This document shows positions 7,579 to 16,623 of a stretch of 62,552 bases of DNA, piece by piece. The translations under genes and the position numbers were made by a program. The stretch comes from Rhizobium ruizarguesonis (GTDB taxonomy: Bacteria > Pseudomonadota > Alphaproteobacteria > Rhizobiales > Rhizobiaceae). Every line of letters starts with the position of its first letter. The stretch's first letter is position 1. A model generated the notes under the pieces. It searched no databases, had not been told where the DNA came from, and worked only from the letters and a program-made list of their open reading frames with translations. Location: assembly GCF_012349115.1 (NCBI RefSeq), contig NZ_PQIG01000096.1:1-62552 (forward strand), read 5' to 3'.

Positions 7579-8301
7579 TTATTGCGACGCCGGCGTGAAA
7601 CGCGCGACCAATGCATGACGATCTCCTGGATATGTGAAGCGCACATGCGTCACCGGGCCGGCACCGCTCCAGGTGCGGCGTTCGACCACGAGGCAGGCGG
7701 TGTTGCGCGCAATGTCGAGGACGGCGGCGACTTCGGCACTGGCGGAGACGGCATGAATGCGGTGTTCGGCTGTGCTCCACGGCACCTGGTTGAGTAGCCA
7801 GGGACCCGGCGCCGTCGTCAGGAAATCGGCATTGGCGGCCTCCGGCACCGTCGCAAGGCTGATCAGCCGCTCCTCCAGGCAAAACGGCCGCATGCCGGCA
7901 TTGTGGATGCAGACGACCTCGACGACCGAGGAGGCCACAGGCAGTTCTAGCCTTCGGCTGTCTTCCGCCTTGGCCTTTCGGCTGGTCTTCTTCGATACTG
8001 CATAGGAATAGGGCAGGTTCAGCGACTGCACCTCGGCCTTGATATCGTGGATTTCGAGAACAGCCGATTGCGCCTGCGGCTGGGTGACGAAGCTGCCGGA
8101 TTTCTTGCGGCGCTCGATCAGGCCGGCCTTGGCGAGCTGGGTCAGCACCTTGTTGACCGTCATGCGCGAGCAGTCATACTGCGTGGCGAGATCGACCTCG
8201 AAGGGAATGCGGTACCCCGGCGGCCAATCGCCCGAGACGATACGGCCCTCAATGTCGCTGAGGATGCGCTGATGCAAGGTGGGATCCCTGCTTTGGTTCA
8301 T
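7579..8301 (-). CDS. hutC: HutC, histidine utilisation repressor (GntR family)
   Basis: A 240-aa protein with an N-terminal GntR winged helix (RIPFEVDLATQYDCSRMTVN, then KVLTQLAKAGLIERRKKSGS) and a C-terminal UTRA ligand domain ending FTYPGDRHALVARFTP. HutC represses hut genes and is released by urocanate. The extended R(K)KSGSFV wing matches the HutC subgroup. It lies downstream of hutF on the same strand with a gap of about 120 bases that carries a TGTCCGGACA palindrome. Expected target: the ATGTATATACAT palindrome in the hutF-hutI gap. I chose the MNQSRDPTLHQRI start; two more codons are open upstream. Confidence 0.93.
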   Translation of the reverse strand: MNQSRDPTLHQRILSDIEGRIVSGDWPPGYRIPFEVDLATQYDCSRMTVNKVLTQLAKAGLIERRKKSGSFVTQPQAQSAVLEIHDIKAEVQSLNLPYSYAVSKKTSRKAKAEDSRRLELPVASSVVEVVCIHNAGMRPFCLEERLISLATVPEAANADFLTTAPGPWLLNQVPWSTAEHRIHAVSASAEVAAVLDIARNTACLVVERRTWSGAGPVTHVRFTYPGDRHALVARFTPASQ

Positions 8302-8398
8302 CGCCACGTTCCGATTGGTCTCCCGCTATCTCTTTGTTTTTACTAAAATCCGGACAAAAAACCACTCCACATTTTTGCTGGAACTGCTCTAATTCGAA

Positions 8399-8408
8399 TG
8401 TCCGGACA
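8399..8408. promoter_or_regulatory. TGTCCGGACA palindrome upstream of hutC
   Basis: A perfect 10-bp palindrome in the hutF-hutC gap. A half copy, TCCGGACA, occurs 50 bases closer to hutC (8349-8356). This could be an additional site for autoregulation of hutC. Its sequence differs from the hutF-hutI palindrome, so the cognate protein is uncertain. Confidence 0.35.
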
Positions 8409-8422
8409 GGAAAAGCTCTTTT

Positions 8423-9769
8423 TCAGGCGGCCAGCAATTCGCCCATGACAGCCAGAAAACGCCGATCGATGGCATCGCGCCTGAGATGGCGTCCGCCCTC
8501 CACTTGCTTGTGGCCATGCGCCCAGACGCAATCGACGGCAACGCCGCCGGCAAACAGCCAATGGTCGAGGATCTGGTCGCCTGTGAGATAGGGAACAGCT
8601 TTGGTGTCGAGTGAGACGATATCGGCGGAATGGCCCTCAACGAGGCCTGCCGGCGCCTTCAGCGCGGCGCCGCCGCCGGCAAGTGCATGTGTGAACAGCG
8701 AAAGCGCCGTCGAACCGCCGGGTGCGGCGACGACGTTGCGGGCGCGAAGTGCCAGGCGCTGCGAATATTCGAGCTGGCGCAGTTCCTCCGGCACGGAGAT
8801 CAGCACGTTGGAATCCGAGCCGATGCCATAACGGCCACCCTCTTCGAGAAAAAGCGGCGCGGCAAAGGCGCCGTCGCCGAGATTGGCTTCGGTGATCGGG
8901 CAGAGGCCGGCGATCGCGCCGCTTCTCGCCACCCGCCGCGTTTCGTCCTCGGTCATGTGCGTCGCATGGATCAGGCACCAGCGCTCATCCACAGGCGCAT
9001 GATCGAGCAGCCATTCCACAGGCCGCGCGCCGGACCAGGCGATGCAGTCATCGACCTCCTTCACCTGCTCGGCGACATGGATATGGATGGGACCGTCGCC
9101 CGCCATCGGCACCAGCCTTGCGAGCTCATCCGGGGTGGCGGCGCGCAGGCTGTGCGGCGCCAGCCCAAGCTCGGCGCCGTCGAGCCGGCCGGTGACTGCC
9201 CGGCATCCCTCCATCAGCCTTTCGAAGCTTCCGAGCGAATTGATGAAACGCCGCTGACCATCGATGGGGGCAGCTCCGCCGAAGCCCGAATGGGCATAGA
9301 AGACCGGCAGCAGCGTCATGCCGATCCCGGTCTCTTCGCTCGCCGCGCCGATGCGTTCGGCAAGCTCGGCGATATTGGCGTAAGTGCTGCCATCCCTGTC
9401 GTGGTGGAGATAGTGGAACTCGCCGACGCGGGAAAAACCAGCCTCCAGCATTTCCGCATAAAGCTTGGCCGCGACCGCCTCGACATGATCAGGCGTCATT
9501 GCCAGGGCAAACTTGTACATCACAGTGCGCCAGCTCCAGAAGCTGTCATTGGCCGGGCCGCGCACTTCGGCAAGGCCGGCCATCGCCCGCTGGAAGGCAT
9601 GGCTGTGCAGGTTCGCCATGGCGGGAACGAGGAGAGCGTGGCGTTCGTCGCCAGGCTCGGGAGGAGTGCCGATTTCGACCCGTGCGATGCGCCCGGCTTC
9701 GAGCGTCAGCCGCACGTCCTTCTGCCAGCCTTGCAGGGTCAGAGCCGTGTCTGCGTGAAGTGTGGTCAT
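8423..9769 (-). CDS. hutF: HutF, formimidoylglutamate deiminase
   Basis: A 448-aa amidohydrolase that converts N-formimino-L-glutamate to N-formyl-L-glutamate and ammonia, the branch of histidine breakdown that feeds HutG. Visible metal-site motifs: LHSHAFQRAMAG (HSH at residues 55-57), HIHVAEQ near 240, IHATHMTEDE near 280 and GIGSDSNVLIS near 330. I took MTTLHADTALTLQGW as start because it follows a purine-rich site and matches the usual N-terminus; the frame is open for 31 codons upstream. It diverges from hutI and is probably co-transcribed with hutC. Confidence 0.93.
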   Translation of the reverse strand: MTTLHADTALTLQGWQKDVRLTLEAGRIARVEIGTPPEPGDERHALLVPAMANLHSHAFQRAMAGLAEVRGPANDSFWSWRTVMYKFALAMTPDHVEAVAAKLYAEMLEAGFSRVGEFHYLHHDRDGSTYANIAELAERIGAASEETGIGMTLLPVFYAHSGFGGAAPIDGQRRFINSLGSFERLMEGCRAVTGRLDGAELGLAPHSLRAATPDELARLVPMAGDGPIHIHVAEQVKEVDDCIAWSGARPVEWLLDHAPVDERWCLIHATHMTEDETRRVARSGAIAGLCPITEANLGDGAFAAPLFLEEGGRYGIGSDSNVLISVPEELRQLEYSQRLALRARNVVAAPGGSTALSLFTHALAGGGAALKAPAGLVEGHSADIVSLDTKAVPYLTGDQILDHWLFAGGVAVDCVWAHGHKQVEGGRHLRRDAIDRRFLAVMGELLAA

Positions 9770-9850
9770 GGCCTTCCCTCTCCTTTTGCCGCGTCGCCGA
9801 TCTTTCTTTTCCAGAAAAGCGCGCAAAATTTCTCTTGTCACCCGCTGATT

Positions 9851-9862
9851 ATGTATATACAT
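9851..9862. promoter_or_regulatory. probable HutC operator (ATGTATATACAT)
   Basis: A perfect 12-bp palindrome centred in the 123-bp gap between the divergent hutF and hutI genes. TGTATATACA is the kind of dyad bound by HutC and other GntR/HutC-subfamily regulators. Its position about 30 bases before the hutI ATG and 80 bases from the hutF ATG allows repression of both directions. Assignment to HutC is inference from family and position. Confidence 0.7.
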
Positions 9863-9892
9863 GTTATTGGCATAAGGAAAGGCGCAAAGCTG

Positions 9893-11155
9893 ATGACCGG
9901 GAACAATTTTTCAGAGGAAGCCTCCTCCGCCGAAGCCCACCCAGTGCTTTGGCGCAATGCGCGGCTGGCCACGCTGGCGCCTGGTAAAGAAGGGCTCGGC
10001 ATCGTCGAAAAGGGCGCCGTGCTGGTCGAAAACGGCCGCATCGTCTTTGCCGGCGCCGAAAGCGACCTGCCGGCATCGGCCATCGAACACTCCGAAATCG
10101 TCGATCTCGAAGGCCGCTGGGTGACGCCGGGCCTCGTCGACTGCCACACCCATATCGTCCACGGCGGCAATCGCGCCCGCGAGTTCGAAATGCGCCTTGC
10201 AGGCGCCACCTATGAGGAGGTCGCACGCGCCGGCGGCGGCATCGTCTCCTCGGTGAAGGCGACCAATGCGCTGTCGGTCGAAGAGCTCGTCGCCGGGGCT
10301 CTGCCGCGGCTCGACACGCTGCTTGCCGAAGGTGTCACGACGATCGAGGTCAAGTCCGGATACGGGCTGAACCGAACCGGTGAAGTGAAGATGCTGCAGA
10401 GCGCCCGCCTGCTTGGCCATGTCAGACCGGTCCGCGTTGCCACCAGCTATCTCGGCGCCCATGCGACGCCTCTCGAATATAAGGGTCGTAACGGCGATTA
10501 TCTCGATGATGTCGTCCTGCCCGGTCTCGACGACATGTATAATCTCGGTCTTGCCGATGCCGTCGACGGCTTTTGCGAGGGCATCGCCTTTTCCACGGGC
10601 GAGATCGCCCGCGTCTTCGATAAGGCAAAGGCGCTCGGCCTGCCGGTCAAGCTGCATGCCGAGCAGCTCTCCAATCTTGGCGGCGCCAAGCTCGCCGCGT
10701 CATATGGCGCGCTTTCGGCCGATCATCTCGAATATCTCGACAAAGATGGCGTTGCGGCGATGGCCGCAGCCGGCACCGTCGCCGTGCTGCTGCCCGGCGC
10801 CTTCTACGCCATCCATGAAAAGCAGAAGCCGCCGGTAGAGGCGTTGCGGCGGGCAGGCGTGCCGATTGCGATCGCCACCGATTGCAATCCCGGCACCTCG
10901 CCGCTGACCTCGATGCTGCTGACCATGAACATGTCGGCGACGCTCTTCGGCCTCACCGTCGAGGAATGCATCGCCGGCGCCACCCGCGAAGGCGCCCGCG
11001 CCCTCGGTCTGCTCGACAAGACAGGAACGCTCGAAGCCGGCAAATCCGCCGACCTCGCCATCTGGAATATCGAAAGCCTCGCCGAGCTCGTCTATCGCAT
11101 CGGCTTCAATCCGCTTCACGCACGCGTCTTCAAGGGCGAAAGGAACGGTCGATGA
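9893..11155 (+). CDS. hutI: HutI, imidazolonepropionase
   Basis: A 420-aa amidohydrolase that opens 4-imidazolone-5-propionate to N-formiminoglutamate. Motifs: GLVDCHTHIVHGGNR (HTH at residues 85-87), a SGYGL segment near 165, VKLHAEQ near 255 and ATDCNPGTSP near 325, the usual metal and substrate ligands. The start ATG gives MTGNNFSEEASSAEAHPVLW; the long frame open further upstream lies antisense to hutF and is not coding. Its TGA overlaps the ATG of hutH (ATGA), showing translational coupling. First gene of hutIHGUD. Confidence 0.95.
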   Translation: MTGNNFSEEASSAEAHPVLWRNARLATLAPGKEGLGIVEKGAVLVENGRIVFAGAESDLPASAIEHSEIVDLEGRWVTPGLVDCHTHIVHGGNRAREFEMRLAGATYEEVARAGGGIVSSVKATNALSVEELVAGALPRLDTLLAEGVTTIEVKSGYGLNRTGEVKMLQSARLLGHVRPVRVATSYLGAHATPLEYKGRNGDYLDDVVLPGLDDMYNLGLADAVDGFCEGIAFSTGEIARVFDKAKALGLPVKLHAEQLSNLGGAKLAASYGALSADHLEYLDKDGVAAMAAAGTVAVLLPGAFYAIHEKQKPPVEALRRAGVPIAIATDCNPGTSPLTSMLLTMNMSATLFGLTVEECIAGATREGARALGLLDKTGTLEAGKSADLAIWNIESLAELVYRIGFNPLHARVFKGERNGR

Positions 11156-12687
11156 CCATCACACTCCACCCGGGCTCCGTCTCGCTCAAGGAACTGGAAA
11201 CCATCTACTGGACGGGCGCACCGGCAAGGCTCGATCCCTCCTTCGATACCGGGATCGCCAAGGCCGCTGCCCGTATCGCCGAGATCGCCGCCGGCAATGC
11301 GCCGGTCTACGGCATCAATACCGGCTTCGGCAAACTCGCCTCGATCAAGATCGACAGTGCCGATGTGACCACCTTGCAGCGCAATCTCATCCTGTCGCAT
11401 TGCTGCGGCGTCGGCGCGCCGCTGCCTGAGAATATCGTGCGGCTGATCATGGCGTTGAAGCTGGTCTCGCTCGGGCGCGGCGCTTCCGGCGTGCGGCTGG
11501 AGCTGGTCCGGCTGATCGAAGACATGCTGGACAAGGGCGTCATCCCGCTGATCCCGGAAAAAGGCTCGGTCGGCGCCTCCGGCGATCTTGCACCCCTTGC
11601 CCATATGGCGGCGGTGATGATGGGCGAGGCCGAAGCCTTCTTCGCCGGCGAACGCCTCTCGGGCGCTGAAGCCCTCGAAAGGGCCGGCCTCGAACCGGTC
11701 GTGCTCGCCGCCAAGGAGGGCCTGGCGCTGATCAACGGCACCCAGACCTCGACGGCGCTGGCGCTTGCCGGCCTCTTCCGCGCTCATCGTGCCGCACAGG
11801 CAGCGCTGATCACCGGCGCCATGTCTACCGATGCCGCCATGGGCTCTTCGGCCCCCTTCCATCCGGATATTCACACATTGCGTGGCCATAAGGGCCAGAT
11901 CGACACGGCAGCCGCGCTTCGCGCGCTCCTCGAAAACTCCATCATTCGCCAGAGCCATATCGAGGGCGACGAGCGCGTGCAGGATCCCTATTGCATCCGC
12001 TGCCAGCCGCAGGTCGACGGCGCCTGCCTCGACCTGCTGCGCTCGGTTGCCCGCACGCTTGAGATCGAAGCCAATGCGGTCACCGACAATCCGCTGGTGC
12101 TCTCGGACAATTCCGTCGTCTCCGGCGGCAATTTCCACGCCGAACCCGTTGCCTTCGCCGCCGACCAGATTGCGCTTGCCGTCTGCGAGATCGGCGCGAT
12201 TTCGCAGCGCCGCATCGCGCTGCTGGTCGATCCGACCCTCTCCTACGGCCTGCCGGCCTTTCTCGCCAAGAAGCCGGGCTTGAACTCCGGCCTGATGATC
12301 GCCGAGGTGACGTCTGCGGCGCTGATGTCCGAAAACAAGCAGATGTCGCACCCGGCCTCCGTCGATTCGACGCCGACATCGGCCAACCAGGAAGACCATG
12401 TCTCGATGGCCTGCCATGGTGCCCGCCGCCTGCTCGCCATGACCGAGAACCTGTTCGGCATCATCGGCATCGAGGCGCTGACCGCCGCCCAAGGCGTCGA
12501 ACTGCGCGCGCCGCTGTCGACCAGCCCGGAACTGGGCAAGGCGATCACTGCCATCCGCACCAAGGTTCCGAGCCTCGACGTCGACCGCTACATGGCAAAC
12601 GACCTCGCCGCCGCCGCCGAACTGGTGGCAACGGGCGCGCTGAATGCCTCGGTTTCATCTGGCATACTGCCGGTATTGGAGGATTGA
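11152..12687 (+). CDS. hutH: HutH, histidine ammonia-lyase
   Basis: A 511-aa enzyme that deaminates L-histidine to trans-urocanate, the first step of the pathway. The Ala-Ser-Gly triad that cyclises to the MIO cofactor is at residues 142-144 in SVGASGDLAPLAH. YGINTGFGKLA near residue 53 supplies the catalytic Tyr, and the conserved stretch PASVDSTPTSANQEDHVSM lies further on. Length is standard. It overlaps hutI by four bases and is followed at 4 bases by hutG. Cytosolic homotetramer in the family. Confidence 0.97.
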   Translation: MTITLHPGSVSLKELETIYWTGAPARLDPSFDTGIAKAAARIAEIAAGNAPVYGINTGFGKLASIKIDSADVTTLQRNLILSHCCGVGAPLPENIVRLIMALKLVSLGRGASGVRLELVRLIEDMLDKGVIPLIPEKGSVGASGDLAPLAHMAAVMMGEAEAFFAGERLSGAEALERAGLEPVVLAAKEGLALINGTQTSTALALAGLFRAHRAAQAALITGAMSTDAAMGSSAPFHPDIHTLRGHKGQIDTAAALRALLENSIIRQSHIEGDERVQDPYCIRCQPQVDGACLDLLRSVARTLEIEANAVTDNPLVLSDNSVVSGGNFHAEPVAFAADQIALAVCEIGAISQRRIALLVDPTLSYGLPAFLAKKPGLNSGLMIAEVTSAALMSENKQMSHPASVDSTPTSANQEDHVSMACHGARRLLAMTENLFGIIGIEALTAAQGVELRAPLSTSPELGKAITAIRTKVPSLDVDRYMANDLAAAAELVATGALNASVSSGILPVLED

Positions 12688-12691
12688 GACG

Positions 12692-13510
12692 ATGGTGACG
12701 GAAAAAGTCTCCTCGCCATGCGCAATTCGCCAAGGCACCTCGCCCGTCATCCTCGGTTTTCCCCATACCGGCACCGAGGTGCCGGCTGAGATTGCGGACC
12801 GCCTCAACGACAACGGCAGGATGCTGGCCGACACCGACTGGCACATCCATGAGCTCTATGACGGCCTGCTCGACAATGTCACGATCGTACGCGCCACCTT
12901 CCACCGCTATGTGATCGACGCCAACCGTGATCCGGCGGGCGTCAGCCTCTATCCCGGGCAGAACACCACCGGCCTCGTTCCTGAAACGGATTTCGACGGC
13001 AAGGCGATCTGGAAGGATGGGCAGGCGCCTGACGAAGGCGACGTCGCGGCACGGCTGCGGGACTTCCATGCGCCCTATCATGGCGCACTTGCCGCCGAGA
13101 TCGAGCGCGTCAGAGCAATCCATGGCGTCGCAATTCTCTACGACTGCCACTCGATCCGCTCCCACATTCCCTTCCTCTTCGAAGGCAAGTTGCCGGATTT
13201 CAATATCGGCACAGACCAGGGCAAGACGTGCGACAGCGCGATCGAGCAGGCGACGCTCACCGTCGTCGAAGCCGCCGAAGGTTACGACAGTGTGCTCAAC
13301 GGTCGCTTCAAGGGCGGCTGGACGACACGCCACTATGGTCGGCCCGATACCGGTGTGCATGCGATCCAGATGGAGCTTGCGCAATCGACGCATCTCCAAA
13401 CCGAGGCGGCGCCCTTCGCCTACGACGCCGCCAAGGCAGACAGACTTCGCGTGCATCTCAAAAACATTCTGGTGCGCATCGAACAGATTGCGCCAGGCCT
13501 GAAACGATAA
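12692..13510 (+). CDS. hutG: HutG, N-formylglutamate deformylase
   Basis: A 272-aa protein of the N-formylglutamate amidohydrolase family, which hydrolyses N-formyl-L-glutamate to glutamate and formate. Visible family features: FPHTGTEVPAE near the N-terminus, DANRDPAGVSLYPGQNTTG near residue 80, YDCHSIRSHIPFLFEG near 150, and GGWTTRHYGRPDTGVHAIQM near 215. It takes the product of HutF, so the locus encodes the HutF-HutG branch rather than formiminoglutamase. The ATG starts four bases after the hutH stop. Confidence 0.94.
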   Translation: MVTEKVSSPCAIRQGTSPVILGFPHTGTEVPAEIADRLNDNGRMLADTDWHIHELYDGLLDNVTIVRATFHRYVIDANRDPAGVSLYPGQNTTGLVPETDFDGKAIWKDGQAPDEGDVAARLRDFHAPYHGALAAEIERVRAIHGVAILYDCHSIRSHIPFLFEGKLPDFNIGTDQGKTCDSAIEQATLTVVEAAEGYDSVLNGRFKGGWTTRHYGRPDTGVHAIQMELAQSTHLQTEAAPFAYDAAKADRLRVHLKNILVRIEQIAPGLKR

Positions 13511-13534
13511 CGATCACTCGACAGGGGAACCGCC

Positions 13535-15208
13535 ATGAACAATCCACGCCACAATATCCGTGAAATCCGCGCGCCCCGCGGCAACGATCTTAATGCCAAG
13601 AGCTGGATGACCGAAGCGCCGCTGCGCATGCTGATGAACAATCTCGACCCTGACGTCGCCGAAAATCCGAACGAGCTCGTCGTTTATGGCGGCATCGGCC
13701 GCGCCGCCCGCACCTGGGAGGATTTCGACCGCATCGTCGCGACGCTGAAGACGCTGACGGAAGAAGAAACGCTGGTCGTGCAATCCGGCAAGCCGGTCGG
13801 CGTGTTCCGCACCCACAAGGATGCGCCGCGGGTATTGATCGCCAATTCCAACCTGGTGCCGCATTGGGCGACCTGGGATCATTTCAACGAGCTGGATAAG
13901 AAGGGCCTTGCGATGTACGGCCAGATGACGGCCGGCTCGTGGATCTATATCGGCACGCAGGGCATCGTGCAGGGCACCTACGAGACCTTCGTCGAGGCCG
14001 GCCGCCAGCATTACGGCGGCAATCTCAAGGGCAAATGGATCCTGACCGGCGGCCTCGGCGGCATGGGCGGCGCCCAGCCGCTCGCCGCCGTCATGGCCGG
14101 CGCTTGCTGCCTGGCCGTCGAATGCAATCCCGATTCGATCGATTTCCGGCTGCGCACCCGCTATGTCGACGCCAAGGCCGAAACGCTCGATGAAGCGCTT
14201 GAGATGATCGACCGCTGGACCAAGGCCGGCGAGGCAAAGTCCGTCGGCCTGCTCGGCAATGCCGCCGAAATCCTGCCGGAGATGGTCCGCCGCGGCATCC
14301 GCCCCGATATCGTCACCGACCAGACTTCGGCCCACGACCCGATCAACGGCTATCTGCCGAAGGGCTGGACGATGGGCGAGTGGAAGGCAAAGCGCGAAAG
14401 CGATCCGAAGGCTGTGGAAAAAGCGGCGCGCGCTTCGATGCGCGAGCATGTCGAAGCGATGATCGCCTTCTGGAATGCCGGCGTGCCGACCCTCGATTAC
14501 GGCAACAATATCCGCCAGGTCGCCAAGGACGAAGGCCTCGAAAACGCCTTCGCCTTCCCGGGCTTCGTGCCGGCCTATATCCGCCCGCTGTTTTGCCGCG
14601 GCATCGGCCCCTTCCGCTGGGCGGCCCTTTCCGGTGATCCGGAGGATATCTACAAGACCGATGCCAAGGTGAAGGAGCTTTTGCCTGACAACAAGCACCT
14701 GCACAACTGGCTCGACATGGCCAGGGAGCGCATCGCCTTCCAGGGCCTTCCGGCACGCATCTGCTGGGTGGGCTTGGGCGACCGTCACAAGCTCGGTCTT
14801 GCCTTCAACGAGATGGTGAGAACAGGCGAACTCTCCGCCCCGATCGTCATCGGCCGCGACCATCTGGACTCCGGCTCCGTCGCCTCGCCGAACCGCGAGA
14901 CCGAAGCGATGAAGGACGGTTCCGACGCCGTCTCCGACTGGCCGCTGCTCAATGCCCTGCTCAACACGGCATCGGGTGCGACCTGGGTGTCGCTCCATCA
15001 CGGCGGCGGCGTCGGCATGGGCTTCTCGCAGCATTCCGGCATGGTCATTTGCGCCGACGGCACGGACGATGCCGCAAGACGCCTCGAGCGCGTGCTCTGG
15101 AACGATCCGGCGACCGGCGTCATGCGCCACGCCGATGCCGGCTACGAGATCGCCATCGAGTGCGCCAAGGAAAAAGGCCTGCGCCTGCCCGGCATTCTCG
15201 GGAACTGA
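13535..15208 (+). CDS. hutU: HutU, urocanate hydratase
   Basis: A 557-aa enzyme that adds water to urocanate to give imidazolonepropionate with tightly bound NAD+ acting as electrophile. The NAD-binding glycine stretch ILTGGLGGMGGAQPLA is near residues 166-182, and the catalytic Cys lies in GLPARICWVGLGDRHKLG near residue 410. YGGIGRAARTWEDF near the N-terminus and HHGGGVGMGFSQHSG near 490 are signature segments. Length matches the family. It follows hutG by 24 bases and precedes hutD by six. Confidence 0.96.
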   Translation: MNNPRHNIREIRAPRGNDLNAKSWMTEAPLRMLMNNLDPDVAENPNELVVYGGIGRAARTWEDFDRIVATLKTLTEEETLVVQSGKPVGVFRTHKDAPRVLIANSNLVPHWATWDHFNELDKKGLAMYGQMTAGSWIYIGTQGIVQGTYETFVEAGRQHYGGNLKGKWILTGGLGGMGGAQPLAAVMAGACCLAVECNPDSIDFRLRTRYVDAKAETLDEALEMIDRWTKAGEAKSVGLLGNAAEILPEMVRRGIRPDIVTDQTSAHDPINGYLPKGWTMGEWKAKRESDPKAVEKAARASMREHVEAMIAFWNAGVPTLDYGNNIRQVAKDEGLENAFAFPGFVPAYIRPLFCRGIGPFRWAALSGDPEDIYKTDAKVKELLPDNKHLHNWLDMARERIAFQGLPARICWVGLGDRHKLGLAFNEMVRTGELSAPIVIGRDHLDSGSVASPNRETEAMKDGSDAVSDWPLLNALLNTASGATWVSLHHGGGVGMGFSQHSGMVICADGTDDAARRLERVLWNDPATGVMRHADAGYEIAIECAKEKGLRLPGILGN

Positions 15209-15214
15209 ACCCTC

Positions 15215-15790
15215 ATGAGGATCCTGCGCGCCGGCGATCACAAACGCATGCCCTGGAAAAACGGCAAGGGAGAGACGGTGGAGATCGCCGTCTTTCCACC
15301 GGACGCGTCGATCAACGACTTCGACTGGCGCATCAGCATGGCAACAGTCGCAGAAGACGGGCCATTTTCGATCTTTCCCGGCATCGACCGGACGCTGGCG
15401 ATCCTTGATGGCAACGGCATGGTGCTCGATGTCGCAGGCAGCTCGCCGGTGCTGCTGACAACGGCAAGCAATCCGCTGGCCTTCCCGGCGGATATCCCGG
15501 TCGCCGCCAGGCTCGAGGACGGAGCAATCACCGATCTCAACGTCATGACGCGCCGCAACGGGCTTACCCATACGCTGATCCGGATCGACCTCGATGGCAG
15601 CAAGACCGTGCCGCTGCCGCCCTCGACATGCCTGTTGCTGTGCCATCGCGGCGCACTGTCATTCCGGCGAAACGGCGAGACCGGCGCGCTTGCGGCCGGC
15701 GATGCGCTGCTGATCGACGACGCGGCCGCAACCATGCTTAAAATCGATGGCGAAGCCAGATGTTATCTCGCTTCGATCACCACAGGCTGA
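15215..15790 (+). CDS. hutD: HutD family protein
   Basis: A 191-aa protein of the HutD family, a bicupin-like fold often encoded in hut operons and proposed to set an upper limit on pathway expression. Visible: HKRMPWKNGKGETVEIAVFP near the N-terminus, DFDWRISMATVAEDGPFSIF, then FPGIDRTLAILDGNGM, all diagnostic for HutD. No catalytic residues are known. Last gene of the hutIHGUD operon, six bases after hutU, so clearly co-transcribed. Confidence 0.92.
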   Translation: MRILRAGDHKRMPWKNGKGETVEIAVFPPDASINDFDWRISMATVAEDGPFSIFPGIDRTLAILDGNGMVLDVAGSSPVLLTTASNPLAFPADIPVAARLEDGAITDLNVMTRRNGLTHTLIRIDLDGSKTVPLPPSTCLLLCHRGALSFRRNGETGALAAGDALLIDDAAATMLKIDGEARCYLASITTG

Positions 15791-15965
15791 TCTTCGAACA
15801 ACGAATTGAAAACATTAAACAATCGAGGTTTTGGCGAAGTATCCGCACCAATCATCGTCCTCTCGGGCCATGGACGTCATTCCTCGTTTCGGTCTAAACT
15901 TCGCCCTTCTGATGCAGAAGAAGACCTAGACTGCCCGCAACGTGCCGGGGAGCAAGGGAGCAGGC

Positions 15966-16595
15966 GTGACGGATCCATACGATATTCTCGGCGTTGAACG
16001 CGATGCGGACGAGGCGCAGCTGAAGGCCGCCTATCGGCGCCTGGCGAAGGTTGCCCACCCCGATTCGGGTGGTGATTCGGACGCCTTTGCCCATTTGCAG
16101 AAAGCCTATGGGCTGCTTCTCGATCCGGTCCGTCGCAAGGTCTACGACGATACCGGCTATGACGTCGAATTCGCCGATGCGGCCGAATTGCAGGCGCTGG
16201 TGATGATCGAGAAGCTCGTCACCGACGCAGTGCTCGACGAGCGCGCACCCGGAAGTTTCGATCCCGTCGCCGTCATGCAGGACAGCCTTTCGGAAGAACT
16301 GCGCAAGGCGCGTTTCAGCAAGAGCGAGCTGGAGCGCCACGCCTCGCGAATCGGCCTGCATCTGGAACGGCTCGAAAAACAGTCCGGCCGCGATGTGCTC
16401 GCCCACATGTTCCGCGCCCGCATCGAAGCGATCTCCAAGGCGGTCGCGGAAACCGAGGCGAAGATCAAGGCGACGGAACGCGCCGCCGACATGATCAGCG
16501 GCTATGTCTACGACATCGATCCGCCGCCGCTGCCGGATGCCGCGGTCACCAGCATCGAATGGGTCGAGGCCTCAAGAAACCGTTCCACCGGCTGA
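15966..16595 (+). CDS. J-domain (DnaJ-like) protein
   Basis: About 209 aa. The N-terminal J domain covers residues 1-60: DPYDILGVERDADEAQLKAA, YRRLAKVAHPDSGGD (HPD motif) and AYGLLLDPVRRKVYDDTGYD. The rest is helical and charged with no Gly/Phe or zinc-finger domain, so it is a type III J protein that would stimulate the ATPase of an Hsp70 for a specific client. I chose the second GTG (VTDPYD) because a GGGGAGCAAGGGAG purine-rich stretch precedes it; a GTG eight codons upstream is possible. The gene stands alone after hutD. Confidence 0.85.
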   Translation: MTDPYDILGVERDADEAQLKAAYRRLAKVAHPDSGGDSDAFAHLQKAYGLLLDPVRRKVYDDTGYDVEFADAAELQALVMIEKLVTDAVLDERAPGSFDPVAVMQDSLSEELRKARFSKSELERHASRIGLHLERLEKQSGRDVLAHMFRARIEAISKAVAETEAKIKATERAADMISGYVYDIDPPPLPDAAVTSIEWVEASRNRSTG

Positions 16596-16623
16596 CGGCG
16601 GACGACGGACGACGCGGCTGATC

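Noticed and set aside
8630..9892. Upstream extension of the hutI frame across hutF
   Set aside because: The extension is antisense to the recognised hutF and unlike imidazolonepropionase; the ATG at 9893 matches the family N-terminus.
13514..15646. Very long minus-strand open frame antisense to hutU and hutD
   Set aside because: The plus strand encodes unmistakable HutU and HutD; the minus frame is open because of GC-rich third positions and has no family resemblance.
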